Shown: positions 38,036 through 46,659 of the stretch, piece by piece
How positions within the stretch are numbered: position 1 is the first letter of the stretch
How the letters are laid out: each line of letters opens with the position of its first letter
From: Halanaerobiaceae bacterium
GTDB taxonomy: Bacteria > Bacillota > Halanaerobiia > Halanaerobiales > Halarsenatibacteraceae
Assembly: GCA_003553485.1 (NCBI GenBank)
Contig: PWEJ01000102.1
Location: forward strand, 1 to 64,000
Direction of reading: 5' to 3'
DNA: 64,000 nt
Notes under the pieces: generated by a model
Seen by the model: only the letters and a program-made list of their open reading frames with translations
Told to the model about the DNA's origin: nothing
Databases searched by the model: none
Program-made: the position numbers and the translations under genes

Positions 38036-39289
38036 ATGACTAACTTAAATAACAGTGAGCAGTCTGAGGAAAATAATAACGAATGCGAACACTGTGAACG
38101 AAAACTGAAGGAGCTAAATTCAGCTAAAAAATTAGTCCAGTCCACCATTGATTCCCTCTCAGCTCATATAGCTGTCTTAGACCATAAGGGAGAGATAAAA
38201 TATACCAATAAAGCCTGGAGAAATTTTGGGCTTAATAACACCCCGGATTCTAAAAAGCAAGAACTTGATATGATTGGTTATAATTATATAGATGTCTGTA
38301 AAAATGCCACTGGTTTTAGCTCCAGTGGCGCTAAGGATGCTGGAGAGGGGATAAGAGAAGTTATCCAGGGAGAGAGTGAGCTTTTCACCATGGAATATCC
38401 CTGCCATTCTCCAGAAGAAAAACGCTGGTTTTTGCTGAGAGTTACTCCTTATCAGGGAGAAGGTCCCTATGCAGCAGTCGTCTCTCATGAAAATATCACT
38501 GAGCGCAAGGAAAGTGAATTGAGATTGGAAAAATCACTGGAAAGGGGCCGACAATTACATGAACAGTTTCTCCCCCGGGAAATGCCTGATATAGCTGGCT
38601 TTGAATTTGCGGCTCATTTTGAACCGGCAGAAAAATTAGGGGGAGATTTTTACGATTTTATTGAATTTGGAGACCGCCTGGTATTTTTTCTTTCTGATGT
38701 CAGCGGCCATGACCTGAGCAGTGCCATGTTAAATATATTTTTACGGGAAAACATCAACTCTTATTTCCTTTCTAATTGGGGGATGCAGGGTGAAATTTCA
38801 CTATCTCTATTGATGGATTTTGTTACCGAACGTTTTATTCAGGAAGACTTTCCGCCAGACTTTTTTATCTGCCTTATTTTGGGGGTAATTAATTACAATA
38901 AAATGACTTTAAAGTTTATTAATGCTGGCATGCAATTTTATCCCCTGCTATTGAAAAAGAAACAACCTCCGCAGCCTTTAAAGAATTCTCATATGCCAAT
39001 TTCCTATTTGAATACTCTTAGGGAAATAAATTATGAAGAAAAATGTATAAGTCTAGAATCAGACATGACCTTTTTATTTTTTACCGATGGATTGATAGAA
39101 CAAAAAAATGAAAAGGGTGAGATGTTTGGTGTGGAGAGGCTTAAGCAGCTTTTAACCTGTAATAATAACATAGCTCCAGGGAAAATTTTAGCCAGGATAA
39201 ATAATAAATTTGCAGAATTTATTCAGGAGCAGCCCTTGCAGGATGATTTAACCCTTTTGAGTCTGCGTTATAGCAAAAATAGCAGATAA
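38036..39289 (+). CDS. PAS domain-PP2C (SpoIIE/RsbU-type) serine phosphatase
   Basis: This 417-residue signalling protein has a predicted coiled N-terminal part with a short Cys pair (CEHCERKL), and a PAS domain at about 40-160 (IDSLSAHIAVLDHKGEIKYTNKAWRNFG ... ITERKESELRLEKS). The PP2C-type phosphatase has metal-binding GGDFYDFIEF, FFLSDVSGHDLSSAMLNIF, and the late DMTFLFFTDGLIEQKN and QDDLTLLSLRY. Such proteins dephosphorylate anti-anti-sigma factors. No anti-sigma genes are adjacent, so the target is unknown. It is 18 bases after the DUF389 gene. Confidence 0.92.
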   Translation: MTNLNNSEQSEENNNECEHCERKLKELNSAKKLVQSTIDSLSAHIAVLDHKGEIKYTNKAWRNFGLNNTPDSKKQELDMIGYNYIDVCKNATGFSSSGAKDAGEGIREVIQGESELFTMEYPCHSPEEKRWFLLRVTPYQGEGPYAAVVSHENITERKESELRLEKSLERGRQLHEQFLPREMPDIAGFEFAAHFEPAEKLGGDFYDFIEFGDRLVFFLSDVSGHDLSSAMLNIFLRENINSYFLSNWGMQGEISLSLLMDFVTERFIQEDFPPDFFICLILGVINYNKMTLKFINAGMQFYPLLLKKKQPPQPLKNSHMPISYLNTLREINYEEKCISLESDMTFLFFTDGLIEQKNEKGEMFGVERLKQLLTCNNNIAPGKILARINNKFAEFIQEQPLQDDLTLLSLRYSKNSR

Positions 39290-39388
39290 ATAATATATTA
39301 TGTCTGATATTTTGTTTTATAGATGTTTGTTAGTTAACAGAGCCTTTTGGCCTGACAATTTATAATCAGTGCGGGAGGTTAGATAAAG

Positions 39389-39571
39389 ATGCCTAATTAT
39401 AATTTTAAATGTCAGCAATGTGAGACTAAATTTACTTTACAGGCTTCAATGGAAGAGATTGGTGATGATTTTCAGGTGGAATGTCCAGAATGTGGAAGCG
39501 AAGATGTACTGCAGACCTTCGACCGGGTAGGCATTATTGGCTGTAGCATATCAGGTGGGGGTCCAGGCTGA
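39389..39571 (+). CDS. Small zinc-ribbon protein, FmdB-like
   Basis: This 60-residue protein has two CxxC knuckles (FKCQQCETKF and VECPECGSEDV) and a Gly/Ser-rich end (GCSISGGGPG). It matches the FmdB/CxxC_CxxC regulatory-type family, which binds zinc; function is mostly unknown. A GCGGGAGGTTAG ribosome site precedes the ATG. It lies between the phosphatase and the deacylase genes. Confidence 0.85.
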   Translation: MPNYNFKCQQCETKFTLQASMEEIGDDFQVECPECGSEDVLQTFDRVGIIGCSISGGGPG

Positions 39572-39637
39572 AGTAGAGCCTAAAGGCTGCTCCGTGAGAG
39601 CAGCAGTAATTTGAGAGGCAGAAAGGGGATTTGTACT

Positions 39638-41242
39638 GTGTCCAGAAAAGCAATTAAAAATGCTAAAATCATAGACGGTAGTTCCTCCTCCTGGTTTTGG
39701 GGGTCATTACTTATAGAAAAGGGAGAGATAACTGAAATTATATCTGGCAGGAGAGCAGAAAAGCTTTCCTCCAGATATAATTTTACCAGCACAGATGAAG
39801 TTATTGATGCTCAGGGAGATTTTCTAGCTCCAGGATTTATTGATATTCATACCCATTCAGATTTAACACTGCTGGCTCAAGGCAAAGCTGCCAGCAAAGT
39901 ACAGCAGGGAGTTACCACGGAAGTAATAGGAAACTGTGGTTCTTCACCTGCTCCTTATGGGGAGACTGATAAAGAAACTATAAAAACTGAACTGGCTGAT
40001 TATGGTCTTGAATTGACCTGGAGAACCTTTCCTGAGTTTTTAAGTATTCTGGCCCAAAAGAAGACCAGCGTCAATATTGTTCCTCTTCTAGGTCTAGGAG
40101 CTGTTAGAAGTGCTGTTGGAGGGTATTCAAACCAGGAGTTATCAGGGAAGGAGTTAAAAGAAGCTAAAGAGATAATTGCTGATGCTATGGAGGCTGGGGC
40201 TAGAGGAGTTTCAAGTGGTTTAATCTATCCACCCTCCAGTTACAGCAATACTGCTGAATTAATTTCATTAGCAAAGGTGGCCTCCGCTTACGGTGGGTTA
40301 TATGCCACTCATTTAAGAAATGAGGGCTGTGATTTAGTTGCGGCTTTAAAGGAGGCTCTCACCATAGGAGAGCAGGCTGAGATTCCAGTGCAAATATCCC
40401 ATCATAAGGTAAGTGAGAAGTCCTGCTGGGGATTAGTGGCCGGGACAATTAAAATGATGGAAAATGCCCGGCAAAGGGGGATTGATGTTACCTGTGATCT
40501 CTATCCTTATTTAGCCTCCAATACTGGCTTGGCTTCACTTATACCGGATTGGGCTCATGAAGGTGGTAAAGAAAAACTATTAAAGCGTTTAAAAGAACCC
40601 ACTGCCAGAGATAAAGTGCTTACTTCTCTTGCAGAGACTGGAGAAAATAGAGGCTGGGATAAAATTATGGTATCTCATCTTGCCGGGGGAGCACATCAAA
40701 AATTTGCAGGCAGCTATATATCAGAGATCGCTCAATCCTGGAAAGTTAGCGGTGCTGAGGCGGTAATAAAAATATTACAGGATAATGAATTGCGGGCTGG
40801 AATGATTAGTTTTGCCATGTGTGAAGAAGACCTGATAGAGGTGCTCACCAGTAGATTGAGCATGATCGGTTCTGATGGCAGTTCGCTGGCCCGGGAGGGA
40901 ATACTGGCTAAAGGGCAGCCCCATCCGCGTAATTTTGGCACCTTCGCCAGGGTTTTAGGGAAATATGTCCGAGATAAAAAAATTCTGCCCTTAGAAGAAG
41001 CTATCCACAAGATGACAGGGAAACCGGCAGCCCGGCTGGGACTGGCCCAGAGGGGGATTATTAAACCTGGAAATAAGGCAGATCTGGTGCTTTTTTCAGC
41101 TGAAGAAATTAATGATAAAGCAACCTTCAAAGAACCTTTTCAATATCCAGAAGGTATTAAAAGAGTTATGGTAGCCGGTGAAAATGTGGTAAAAGATAAG
41201 GAGCATCAAAGAGTCTACCCGGGAGAGTTAATCAGGGCTTAA
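39638..41242 (+). CDS. N-acyl-D-amino-acid deacylase (D-aminoacylase) family amidohydrolase
   Basis: This metal-dependent amidohydrolase of about 534 residues removes acyl groups from D-amino acids or acts on related amides. Zinc ligands are visible in GFIDIHTHSDLTLL, the bridging Cys/carboxyl region EVIGNCGSSPAP, YATHLRNEG, QISHHK, and the catalytic Asp in MIGSDGSSLA. The late GNKADLVLFS is typical. The GTG at 39638 is chosen (AAGGGG 9 bases upstream); the upstream TTG at 39611 has no site. Substrate could be D-amino acids from cell-wall turnover. Confidence 0.88.
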   Translation: MSRKAIKNAKIIDGSSSSWFWGSLLIEKGEITEIISGRRAEKLSSRYNFTSTDEVIDAQGDFLAPGFIDIHTHSDLTLLAQGKAASKVQQGVTTEVIGNCGSSPAPYGETDKETIKTELADYGLELTWRTFPEFLSILAQKKTSVNIVPLLGLGAVRSAVGGYSNQELSGKELKEAKEIIADAMEAGARGVSSGLIYPPSSYSNTAELISLAKVASAYGGLYATHLRNEGCDLVAALKEALTIGEQAEIPVQISHHKVSEKSCWGLVAGTIKMMENARQRGIDVTCDLYPYLASNTGLASLIPDWAHEGGKEKLLKRLKEPTARDKVLTSLAETGENRGWDKIMVSHLAGGAHQKFAGSYISEIAQSWKVSGAEAVIKILQDNELRAGMISFAMCEEDLIEVLTSRLSMIGSDGSSLAREGILAKGQPHPRNFGTFARVLGKYVRDKKILPLEEAIHKMTGKPAARLGLAQRGIIKPGNKADLVLFSAEEINDKATFKEPFQYPEGIKRVMVAGENVVKDKEHQRVYPGELIRA

Positions 41243-41276
41243 ATGTTCAATTAACTAAGGGGATGAGGTTTTAATA

Positions 41277-41576
41277 ATGAAGGTCACTAAAATATATCAG
41301 CATAAATCAGAAAATAATCAGGATCTAGTATTTAAACTTGATAGCGGTTTTATGCTGGTAAAGAGATCAGAGGATAAAATAAAGAAATTTAATATTGCTC
41401 GCTGGGAGGAGATTAATTTTCTCTCGGAAGATTATCAGGAGATTCAGCGCCAGCCCACTGCAGAGGAACTTAGAGCAATCAAAAAATATGTGGCTAAGAG
41501 CAGAAGACAGGATAAGAAAACCTCTCTTTTTGCCAGGATACTGGAGAAAATTAGAGCTTTATTTAATAAAAGATAG
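41277..41576 (+). CDS. Small hypothetical protein
   Basis: This is a 99-residue basic protein of unknown family. The first 60 residues look like a compact beta-rich fold (KVTKIYQHKSENNQDLVFKLDSGFMLVKRSEDKIKKFNIARWEEI). The tail is a basic amphipathic helix (KKYVAKSRRQDKKTSLFARILEKIRALFNKR). No membrane segment is seen. GGGGATGAGG precedes the ATG. It lies between the deacylase and the TPP enzyme, all in one direction with short gaps, so co-transcription is likely. Confidence 0.7.
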   Translation: MKVTKIYQHKSENNQDLVFKLDSGFMLVKRSEDKIKKFNIARWEEINFLSEDYQEIQRQPTAEELRAIKKYVAKSRRQDKKTSLFARILEKIRALFNKR

Positions 41577-41617
41577 CTCAAGCTTACTTAAATTAATAGA
41601 TAATAGGAGGAATTTAC

Positions 41618-43348
41618 ATGGATGCCTGGGAAGCATTAATGCTGATGATAAAAGAACAGGGTGTAGAGATGGTTTTCGGCTTAGGTGATAATTATCTCAA
41701 TATGTTAGCGGAGGAGGCTGGATTACTGGCAGTTAATGTTAGACATGAAAGTTCTGCCCCCTTCATGGCTATGGCCTATAGTCGTTTAACAGGTAAGATT
41801 GGCCTTGTTTCGGCTTCGCCTGGCCCGGGTACCGCTAATTTAGTTCCCGGGGTACTGGAGGCCTATTCTGCCTCTTTACCCCTTGTTTTACCCTGTCATT
41901 CTGCTGCTGTTTCTACTTCAGGAAGAGGGGAATTTCAGGAATGTGATCAAGTGAGTTTAATGGAGCCTATCACTAAGTGGAGTACCCAGCTACCTAAAGC
42001 AGAGTTATTGCCCTGGTATGTTAGGAGAGCCTTCACTAAAAGTTTAAATGGAAGTCCAGGGCCAGTTTATTTAGATCTGCCCCATGATATTATGGGACCC
42101 GGTCCTTTAAGAAAAGATAACACCAACCAAAGTGAAAAAGAGAAGTTTAATATATCTTTTCCTGGAGAGTTTAGACCAGCGACTAAAAAGCGTATCCCGG
42201 CCAGTAAAGACTCCATTATTAAGACCTTAACTGCACTAAAAAAAGCCCACAATCCAGTTATTGTTTTTGGGAATGGGGCGATTTTATCCAGAGCTTTTCA
42301 AGAAGCTGAAGATTTGATCAATACTATGGCTATTCCCTTTTTGACAACTCCAGGAGGAAGAGGAATTATCTCCGAGAGCCACCCCCTCTCACTGGGTTTA
42401 AGTGGCAGGTATAGGAGTAAAATAGCCCGGAATTATATAAATAAGGCGGATTTGCTTTTCACTATAGGCAGTAGCAATGAAGCCTTTCAAACTGGTCACT
42501 GGGAGCACTTACCACCCCAGGCTAAATTTATCCAGCTGGATATATCTCCTGAGAATATCGGAAAAAACTGGCAGCCAGATATTGCGGTAGTAGGTGATGT
42601 TAAGCCAGTTATTAGACAGTTACTTGCTGAAAATGAAGAACAGGAGATTATCCCTGATTATTCAACGCCCGAGAAAAGTAAACCCAAAATTTTTGAGAAA
42701 TTAAAGCAAAAAAAGGAAGAACTTCAACAGGAGATTCGAGCTTCCTTACCCCAAAAATCAACCGAGCTTTTGGCCAGAGAAGTAGTTTTACTGGCCAATA
42801 AAGTCTTTGGAGAAGATACTATCCTGGTCAATGAAAATGGCAGCCAGGATGTCTGGTCCTATTTTCACTCCTATTATCAGGTAAGGAGCAGATTAGGCTG
42901 TATTCCCGTGGCTGAACAGACCTGCATGGGAATGGGGGTTGTCGGGGCTATTGCAGCCAAAATTACTGAACCGGAAAGGCCGGTGCTCTGTATTACCGGT
43001 GATGGAGCATTTCAAATGTATCTACAGGAGATGGCAACAGCTGTCCAGTATAATGCCGGCTGTACCTGGCTGGTTTTAAATAATAAAGGTTTAGGCTGGA
43101 TAAGAGCTAAACAGCAACGGGCTGGTTTCTCAACCTATTCCACTGAATTTACCAGTCAACCGGCTCTGGCTGAGACGGCAGAGAGCTTTGGCTGTCTGGG
43201 TTTAAGAGTTGAAGACAGGAAAGACTTAAAAGAGGCTTTAGAAAAAGCTAAGAAAGCTAATATTGCCGGCCGACCGGTAGTTATTGATTGTCAGATAGCC
43301 TTTAATCCTGATATGTCTCACTTAGATGATGGTAACTGGTGGGAATAG
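41618..43348 (+). CDS. Thiamine-pyrophosphate enzyme, acetolactate-synthase/decarboxylase superfamily
   Basis: A 576-residue TPP enzyme with the same fold as IlvB but clearly different. It starts MDAWEALMLMIKEQGVEMVFGLGDNYLN, has the catalytic Glu in NVRHESSAPFMAMAYSRLTG and GLVSASPGPGTANLVPG, and ends with the TPP motif CITGDGAFQMYLQEMATAVQY...LNNKGLGWI. It lacks a partner small subunit, and the IlvB Cys insertion is missing. The family includes decarboxylases, carboligases and oxalyl-CoA or sulfopyruvate enzymes; substrate cannot be read. ATAGGAGGAATTTAC precedes the ATG. The deacylase upstream may be functionally linked. Confidence 0.85.
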   Translation: MDAWEALMLMIKEQGVEMVFGLGDNYLNMLAEEAGLLAVNVRHESSAPFMAMAYSRLTGKIGLVSASPGPGTANLVPGVLEAYSASLPLVLPCHSAAVSTSGRGEFQECDQVSLMEPITKWSTQLPKAELLPWYVRRAFTKSLNGSPGPVYLDLPHDIMGPGPLRKDNTNQSEKEKFNISFPGEFRPATKKRIPASKDSIIKTLTALKKAHNPVIVFGNGAILSRAFQEAEDLINTMAIPFLTTPGGRGIISESHPLSLGLSGRYRSKIARNYINKADLLFTIGSSNEAFQTGHWEHLPPQAKFIQLDISPENIGKNWQPDIAVVGDVKPVIRQLLAENEEQEIIPDYSTPEKSKPKIFEKLKQKKEELQQEIRASLPQKSTELLAREVVLLANKVFGEDTILVNENGSQDVWSYFHSYYQVRSRLGCIPVAEQTCMGMGVVGAIAAKITEPERPVLCITGDGAFQMYLQEMATAVQYNAGCTWLVLNNKGLGWIRAKQQRAGFSTYSTEFTSQPALAETAESFGCLGLRVEDRKDLKEALEKAKKANIAGRPVVIDCQIAFNPDMSHLDDGNWWE

Positions 43349-43380
43349 AGAAGAAAATCAATTAAAAATTACAATACCCC

Positions 43381-43410
43381 TTGCAAAATATAGCAGTGAT
43401 AGGTTATAAT
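43381..43410 (+). promoter_or_regulatory. Promoter of the acetate transporter gene
   Basis: TTGCAA at 43381-43386 and TATAAT at 43405-43410 are 18 bases apart. Two direct copies of TTCACAA (43432-43438 and 43453-43459), exactly 21 bases or two helical turns apart, follow in the leader and may be regulator half-sites. Confidence 0.65.
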
Positions 43411-43475
43411 AGAAATTGGATAATTATATTTTTCACAAAATAAGTGTATTATTTCACAACAAGGGGAGATAATTA

Positions 43476-44099
43476 ATGACAGAAACGAAAATAGCAGATC
43501 CAGCGCCTTTAGGCCTGGGAGGTTTTGCCTTAACTACCTTTGTCTTAAGTTTTTATAACGCCGGTATTATGCCAGCAGCAGGGGCAGCAGTTGTAGTTCC
43601 CTTAGCATTATTTTATGGAGGTTTAGCCCAATTTATGGCCGGAATGTGGGAATTTAAAACGGGCAACACCTTTGGTGCTACAGCCTTTACTTCTTTTGGA
43701 GCCTGGTGGATGTTTTATGCCCTGTTGCAGTATTCTCTTTCTTTAGGCTGGCTGGAGTTAGGCGATTATGAGCTGATTTCCATGGGTTTGGTTCTGGCAG
43801 CCTGGGCTATATTCACCTTTTATATGTGGATTGCCACCTTTAAACTTAATCGGGCAGTTTGGTTGATATTTTTAACCCTCTGGATCACTTTTGCTCTCTT
43901 AGCTCTAGGAGACTTAGTGGCTCCAGGTTTTGGTATTGCAGGAGGTTATTTAGGAATAGTTTGTGCTTCGATTGCCTGGTACACCTCAGCGGCAGAGGTG
44001 ATAAACTCAGTTTTTGCCAGAGAAGTTTTGCCCTTAGGAGAAGCAGTTTTAACTGCTGATAAAGAAAAAACAAGGGAAGAGTTTGTCAGCGAAGGATAA
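43476..44099 (+). CDS. Acetate/succinate transporter, YaaH/SatP (GPR1/FUN34) family
   Basis: This 207-residue membrane protein has six hydrophobic helices. The family signature near the start reads ADPAPLGLGGFALTTFVLSFYNAG (consensus NPAPLGL). FYGGLAQFMAGMWEFKTGNTFGATAFTSFGAWWM is the characteristic second block. The family takes up or releases acetate and related acids by proton symport. A GGGGAGATAATT ribosome site precedes the ATG. It has its own promoter and a strong terminator, so it is monocistronic. Acetate is a common end product of fermenting anaerobes. Confidence 0.93.
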   Translation: MTETKIADPAPLGLGGFALTTFVLSFYNAGIMPAAGAAVVVPLALFYGGLAQFMAGMWEFKTGNTFGATAFTSFGAWWMFYALLQYSLSLGWLELGDYELISMGLVLAAWAIFTFYMWIATFKLNRAVWLIFLTLWITFALLALGDLVAPGFGIAGGYLGIVCASIAWYTSAAEVINSVFAREVLPLGEAVLTADKEKTREEFVSEG

Positions 44100-44112
44100 T
44101 TTAAAGCAATAA

Positions 44113-44140
44113 AAAAAGGCCGGATAATTCCGGCCTTTTT
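44113..44140. terminator. Bidirectional terminator
   Basis: AAAAAGGCCGG (44113-44123) and CCGGCCTTTTT (44130-44140) form a perfect 11-bp stem with a 6-base loop. It ends both the acetate transporter (+) and the Fe-S/flavin reductase gene (-). Confidence 0.95.
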
Positions 44141-44156
44141 GAGGTGGGGAAAGCTT

Positions 44157-45692
44157 TTAAACACCGAAGTCCTCGTAATTTATCTGCTCCTTCGGTACTC
44201 CCTTATTTTCTAAAATTTCTATAGCATCCTGAGCCATAGGCCTAGATCCACAGATATAAACCACTGTCTCTGGATCAACCTCAAGCTCCTCTAAAATATG
44301 AGTTACATATCCCTGTTTATAGTCATCACCTCGAGGGCGGGAGAGCACCCGATCATAAGCAAAATTATTATTTTCCTGGGCGATAGTGGCAAAGAAATCG
44401 TCATAGATAAGATCTTCCTCATAACGAGCCCCGTAGAGCAGGGTCGCTTCACCGTTATAATTTTCCTCAATTTTTCTTGCTTCAATATTTGTTCCTCCGG
44501 CAGCCTTTAATCTAACTCCAGGCCGGGCAAAAAGATTCTCTACGATAGAAGTAAAGGGTGTAATTCCAATGCCATTTGCTAAAAAGAGCATCTTTTCCTG
44601 ACTTTTATCGATGGCTAACTCTCTTCCCATAGGTCCCTTTAAAGTTACTCTTTGACCTTCCTGAAAATTATCGAAGATTAAATTTGTCCCATAGCCATCT
44701 TCTATCTTTTTGATAGTAACGGAAACCTGGTTTTTAGCTGCATCACTGCCAGAGATTGTGTAAGCCTTAAACATTTCTCGCTGGTCATCTACTTTTACCA
44801 ACATAAATTGCCCGGGAATAAATTCCATGCTGTTAGGTTCTAAAAGAGAAAAGGTAAATTCCTTAATATCTGGATTGGCAAATTCTTTGATCTTACTAAT
44901 TTTAGCCTGATAATAACGAGACTTTTCAAAGCCTGTTAAATCTGCCGCCTCCTCGATACTATCAGCCTCAGTCGGTGTAGCTAACTGAAGTATACCGCTG
45001 GGACAATTTTCCACACAGGTATTACAGCGGATGCATTTTTCATTTTCAAATTGGTTATTGTTTTCCTGAAAACTTTTGTGAGGCTCTAACTGCATAGGAC
45101 ATACGCGAGAACAATTGGCACAGGAATGACATAAATCAGGACTTTCAGCTGTTATCAGTTGATCGGTAGTGCTGGTTATACCAAAAGTTTTACCTAATTT
45201 ATAGGAGAATAATTGCATGGTCCCCATGGGACAAAACTGACACCAGCTCCGAGGGCTAAAGATAACTCCAAGCAGCCCCCCCACCACAAGCACCATAAGA
45301 TAGGTGTTGGAGAATATAAAGCCGGTTCTGGCCAGCAGACCTTCAGTCTGTTGAAAAACTGCCAAAAACCTTCGCCCCATATTAAATCCGAAAAAAATAA
45401 AGGCTAAAGCAACAAAAGGTTTTGATTTTAAAATTTCTGGAATTTTATCATTGCGGCTTATAGGCAAAATTATCTGGTCGTAGAGACTACCATGAGGACA
45501 AAAGTTACCACACCAGTAACGACCTTTTAAAAAGCTCGTTATTAACAGAGCTAAAATAATTAGAGGCACCACAAGTCCCAGATAAGGCCAAAATTGTCCG
45601 CCTAAAGCTACAATAACAGTGATCAACCAGGCCCAGCGTCGGATAAAATTAAAAGTACGATTTGTTTTGATATTATAGGCTATTTCTGCCAA
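44157..45692 (-). CDS. Membrane 4Fe-4S protein fused to an FNR-type flavin reductase
   Basis: About 511 residues from a TTG that has AGGGGGG 8 bases upstream. The N-terminal 170 residues carry membrane helices with two cytosolic Cys motifs (YWCGNFCPHG and WCQFCPMG), as in NapH/CcoG proteins. A 2x[4Fe-4S] ferredoxin segment follows (CHSCANCSRVCP and CIRCNTCVENCP). The C-terminal half is a ferredoxin-NADP reductase module with FIPGQFMLV, FAD-site KAYTISGSD, nucleotide-site FLANGIGITPF and VYICGSRPMAQD. It could pass electrons between NAD(P)H and a membrane or periplasmic partner. The fusion order is unusual. The Crp/Fnr gene is directly upstream. Confidence 0.87.
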   Translation of the reverse strand: MAEIAYNIKTNRTFNFIRRWAWLITVIVALGGQFWPYLGLVVPLIILALLITSFLKGRYWCGNFCPHGSLYDQIILPISRNDKIPEILKSKPFVALAFIFFGFNMGRRFLAVFQQTEGLLARTGFIFSNTYLMVLVVGGLLGVIFSPRSWCQFCPMGTMQLFSYKLGKTFGITSTTDQLITAESPDLCHSCANCSRVCPMQLEPHKSFQENNNQFENEKCIRCNTCVENCPSGILQLATPTEADSIEEAADLTGFEKSRYYQAKISKIKEFANPDIKEFTFSLLEPNSMEFIPGQFMLVKVDDQREMFKAYTISGSDAAKNQVSVTIKKIEDGYGTNLIFDNFQEGQRVTLKGPMGRELAIDKSQEKMLFLANGIGITPFTSIVENLFARPGVRLKAAGGTNIEARKIEENYNGEATLLYGARYEEDLIYDDFFATIAQENNNFAYDRVLSRPRGDDYKQGYVTHILEELEVDPETVVYICGSRPMAQDAIEILENKGVPKEQINYEDFGV

Positions 45693-45797
45693 AGTTCTTT
45701 CCCCCCTGATGATTAATAAATTAAGCAAAAAATTTTTAGTAGATATTGAGCGTAAATTTACACTATATTTATTATGACCTATCAGGGGGATTATTTC

Positions 45798-45812
45798 TGT
45801 GATTAAGTCACA
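45798..45812 (-). promoter_or_regulatory. Crp/Fnr-type palindrome upstream of the Fe-S/flavin reductase gene
   Basis: TGTGATTAAGTCACA has perfect TGTGA/TCACA arms around 5 bases. On the - strand a CATAAT -10 like element at 45777-45772 would put transcription start about 40 bases from its centre, a typical activator position. The Crp/Fnr protein encoded next to it is the natural candidate. Confidence 0.65.
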
Positions 45813-45818
45813 TTACCT

Positions 45819-46496
45819 TTATCTATAGGCTAAGTCTTCTAAAAATCTTCGCTTAATTATGGTGATTTTACCACGCCCTAGTTCAACAGCTCCTCTGGCA
45901 GCAAAGTCTCTTAAAGTTCTGCTAACTACTTCTCGAGCCGAGCCAATTTCTTTGGCTATTTCTGCCTGGGTTAAATTTAGAGTCTCCTGATTTTGCTCAA
46001 CAGTAGATATTAAAAATGAGGCTATTCTGGTTTCAATGTTCTTGAAAGCTATATCTTCAACAGTCAACATAACATCCTGCAAACGACTAAAAACTTTACC
46101 AAAAACAAATTCCTGTAACTCAGGAATGGAAGATAAATATCTTTTAAAGGTAGAGGCTGGTAAGGCTAATATTTCTGTTTCTTTCTCTATCTGGGCCTGA
46201 GCAGGGAAATTAGAACTGCTCATAATACAGGCTATCGACATCAGACACATTTCTCCCCTTTGGATACGGTATAAAGTTAATTCCCGGCCTTTTTCTGAGA
46301 CTTTATAGACCCTGATAGAGCCTTTTAAGAGAAAGAAAGTGTTTTCGCAGGTATAGCCTGCCTTCATGATTATCTTGCCTGGGGGATATTTAATATATGT
46401 CAGCTGGTTCAATAAATTTTCTCTTTTTTCTGGCTTCAGTTTATTATAAAAAGAAAAATTTTTAGCCAATTTCTTCTCTTTCCGTTTATTGATCAT
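45819..46496 (-). CDS. Crp/Fnr-family transcriptional regulator
   Basis: About 225 residues from the ATG at 46496, with TTAGGAGGTATACC upstream. An N-terminal cyclic-nucleotide-binding-like beta roll (IKYPPGKIIMKAGYTCENTFFLLKGSIRVYKVSEKGRELTLYRIQRGEMCLMS) is followed by a dimer helix and a C-terminal winged helix, with recognition region LTQAEIAKEIGSAREVVSRTLRDFAARG. The Fnr four-Cys iron-sulfur pattern is not present, so the signal is unknown. It lies just upstream of the fused reductase gene on the same strand, with a TGTGA-TCACA palindrome between them. Confidence 0.92.
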   Translation of the reverse strand: MINKRKEKKLAKNFSFYNKLKPEKRENLLNQLTYIKYPPGKIIMKAGYTCENTFFLLKGSIRVYKVSEKGRELTLYRIQRGEMCLMSIACIMSSSNFPAQAQIEKETEILALPASTFKRYLSSIPELQEFVFGKVFSRLQDVMLTVEDIAFKNIETRIASFLISTVEQNQETLNLTQAEIAKEIGSAREVVSRTLRDFAARGAVELGRGKITIIKRRFLEDLAYR

Positions 46497-46659
46497 GGTA
46501 TACCTCCTAATTTTAATTAGGCTACTATTATATTCTAACATTTATTGCTCCTGTAACCAAGTGCTTATGAAGGGTCTGGCGATTTTTTTATCCTGTTAAT
46601 TATAATTGCAGTATGTTAAAATTAATTGAGATAATTTATTAAACAGGGAGGTTTTAAAT

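Noticed and set aside
43432-43459. Rex operator upstream of the acetate transporter
   Set aside because: The two TTCACAA copies are direct, not inverted; a Rex site should read TTGTGA...TCACAA.
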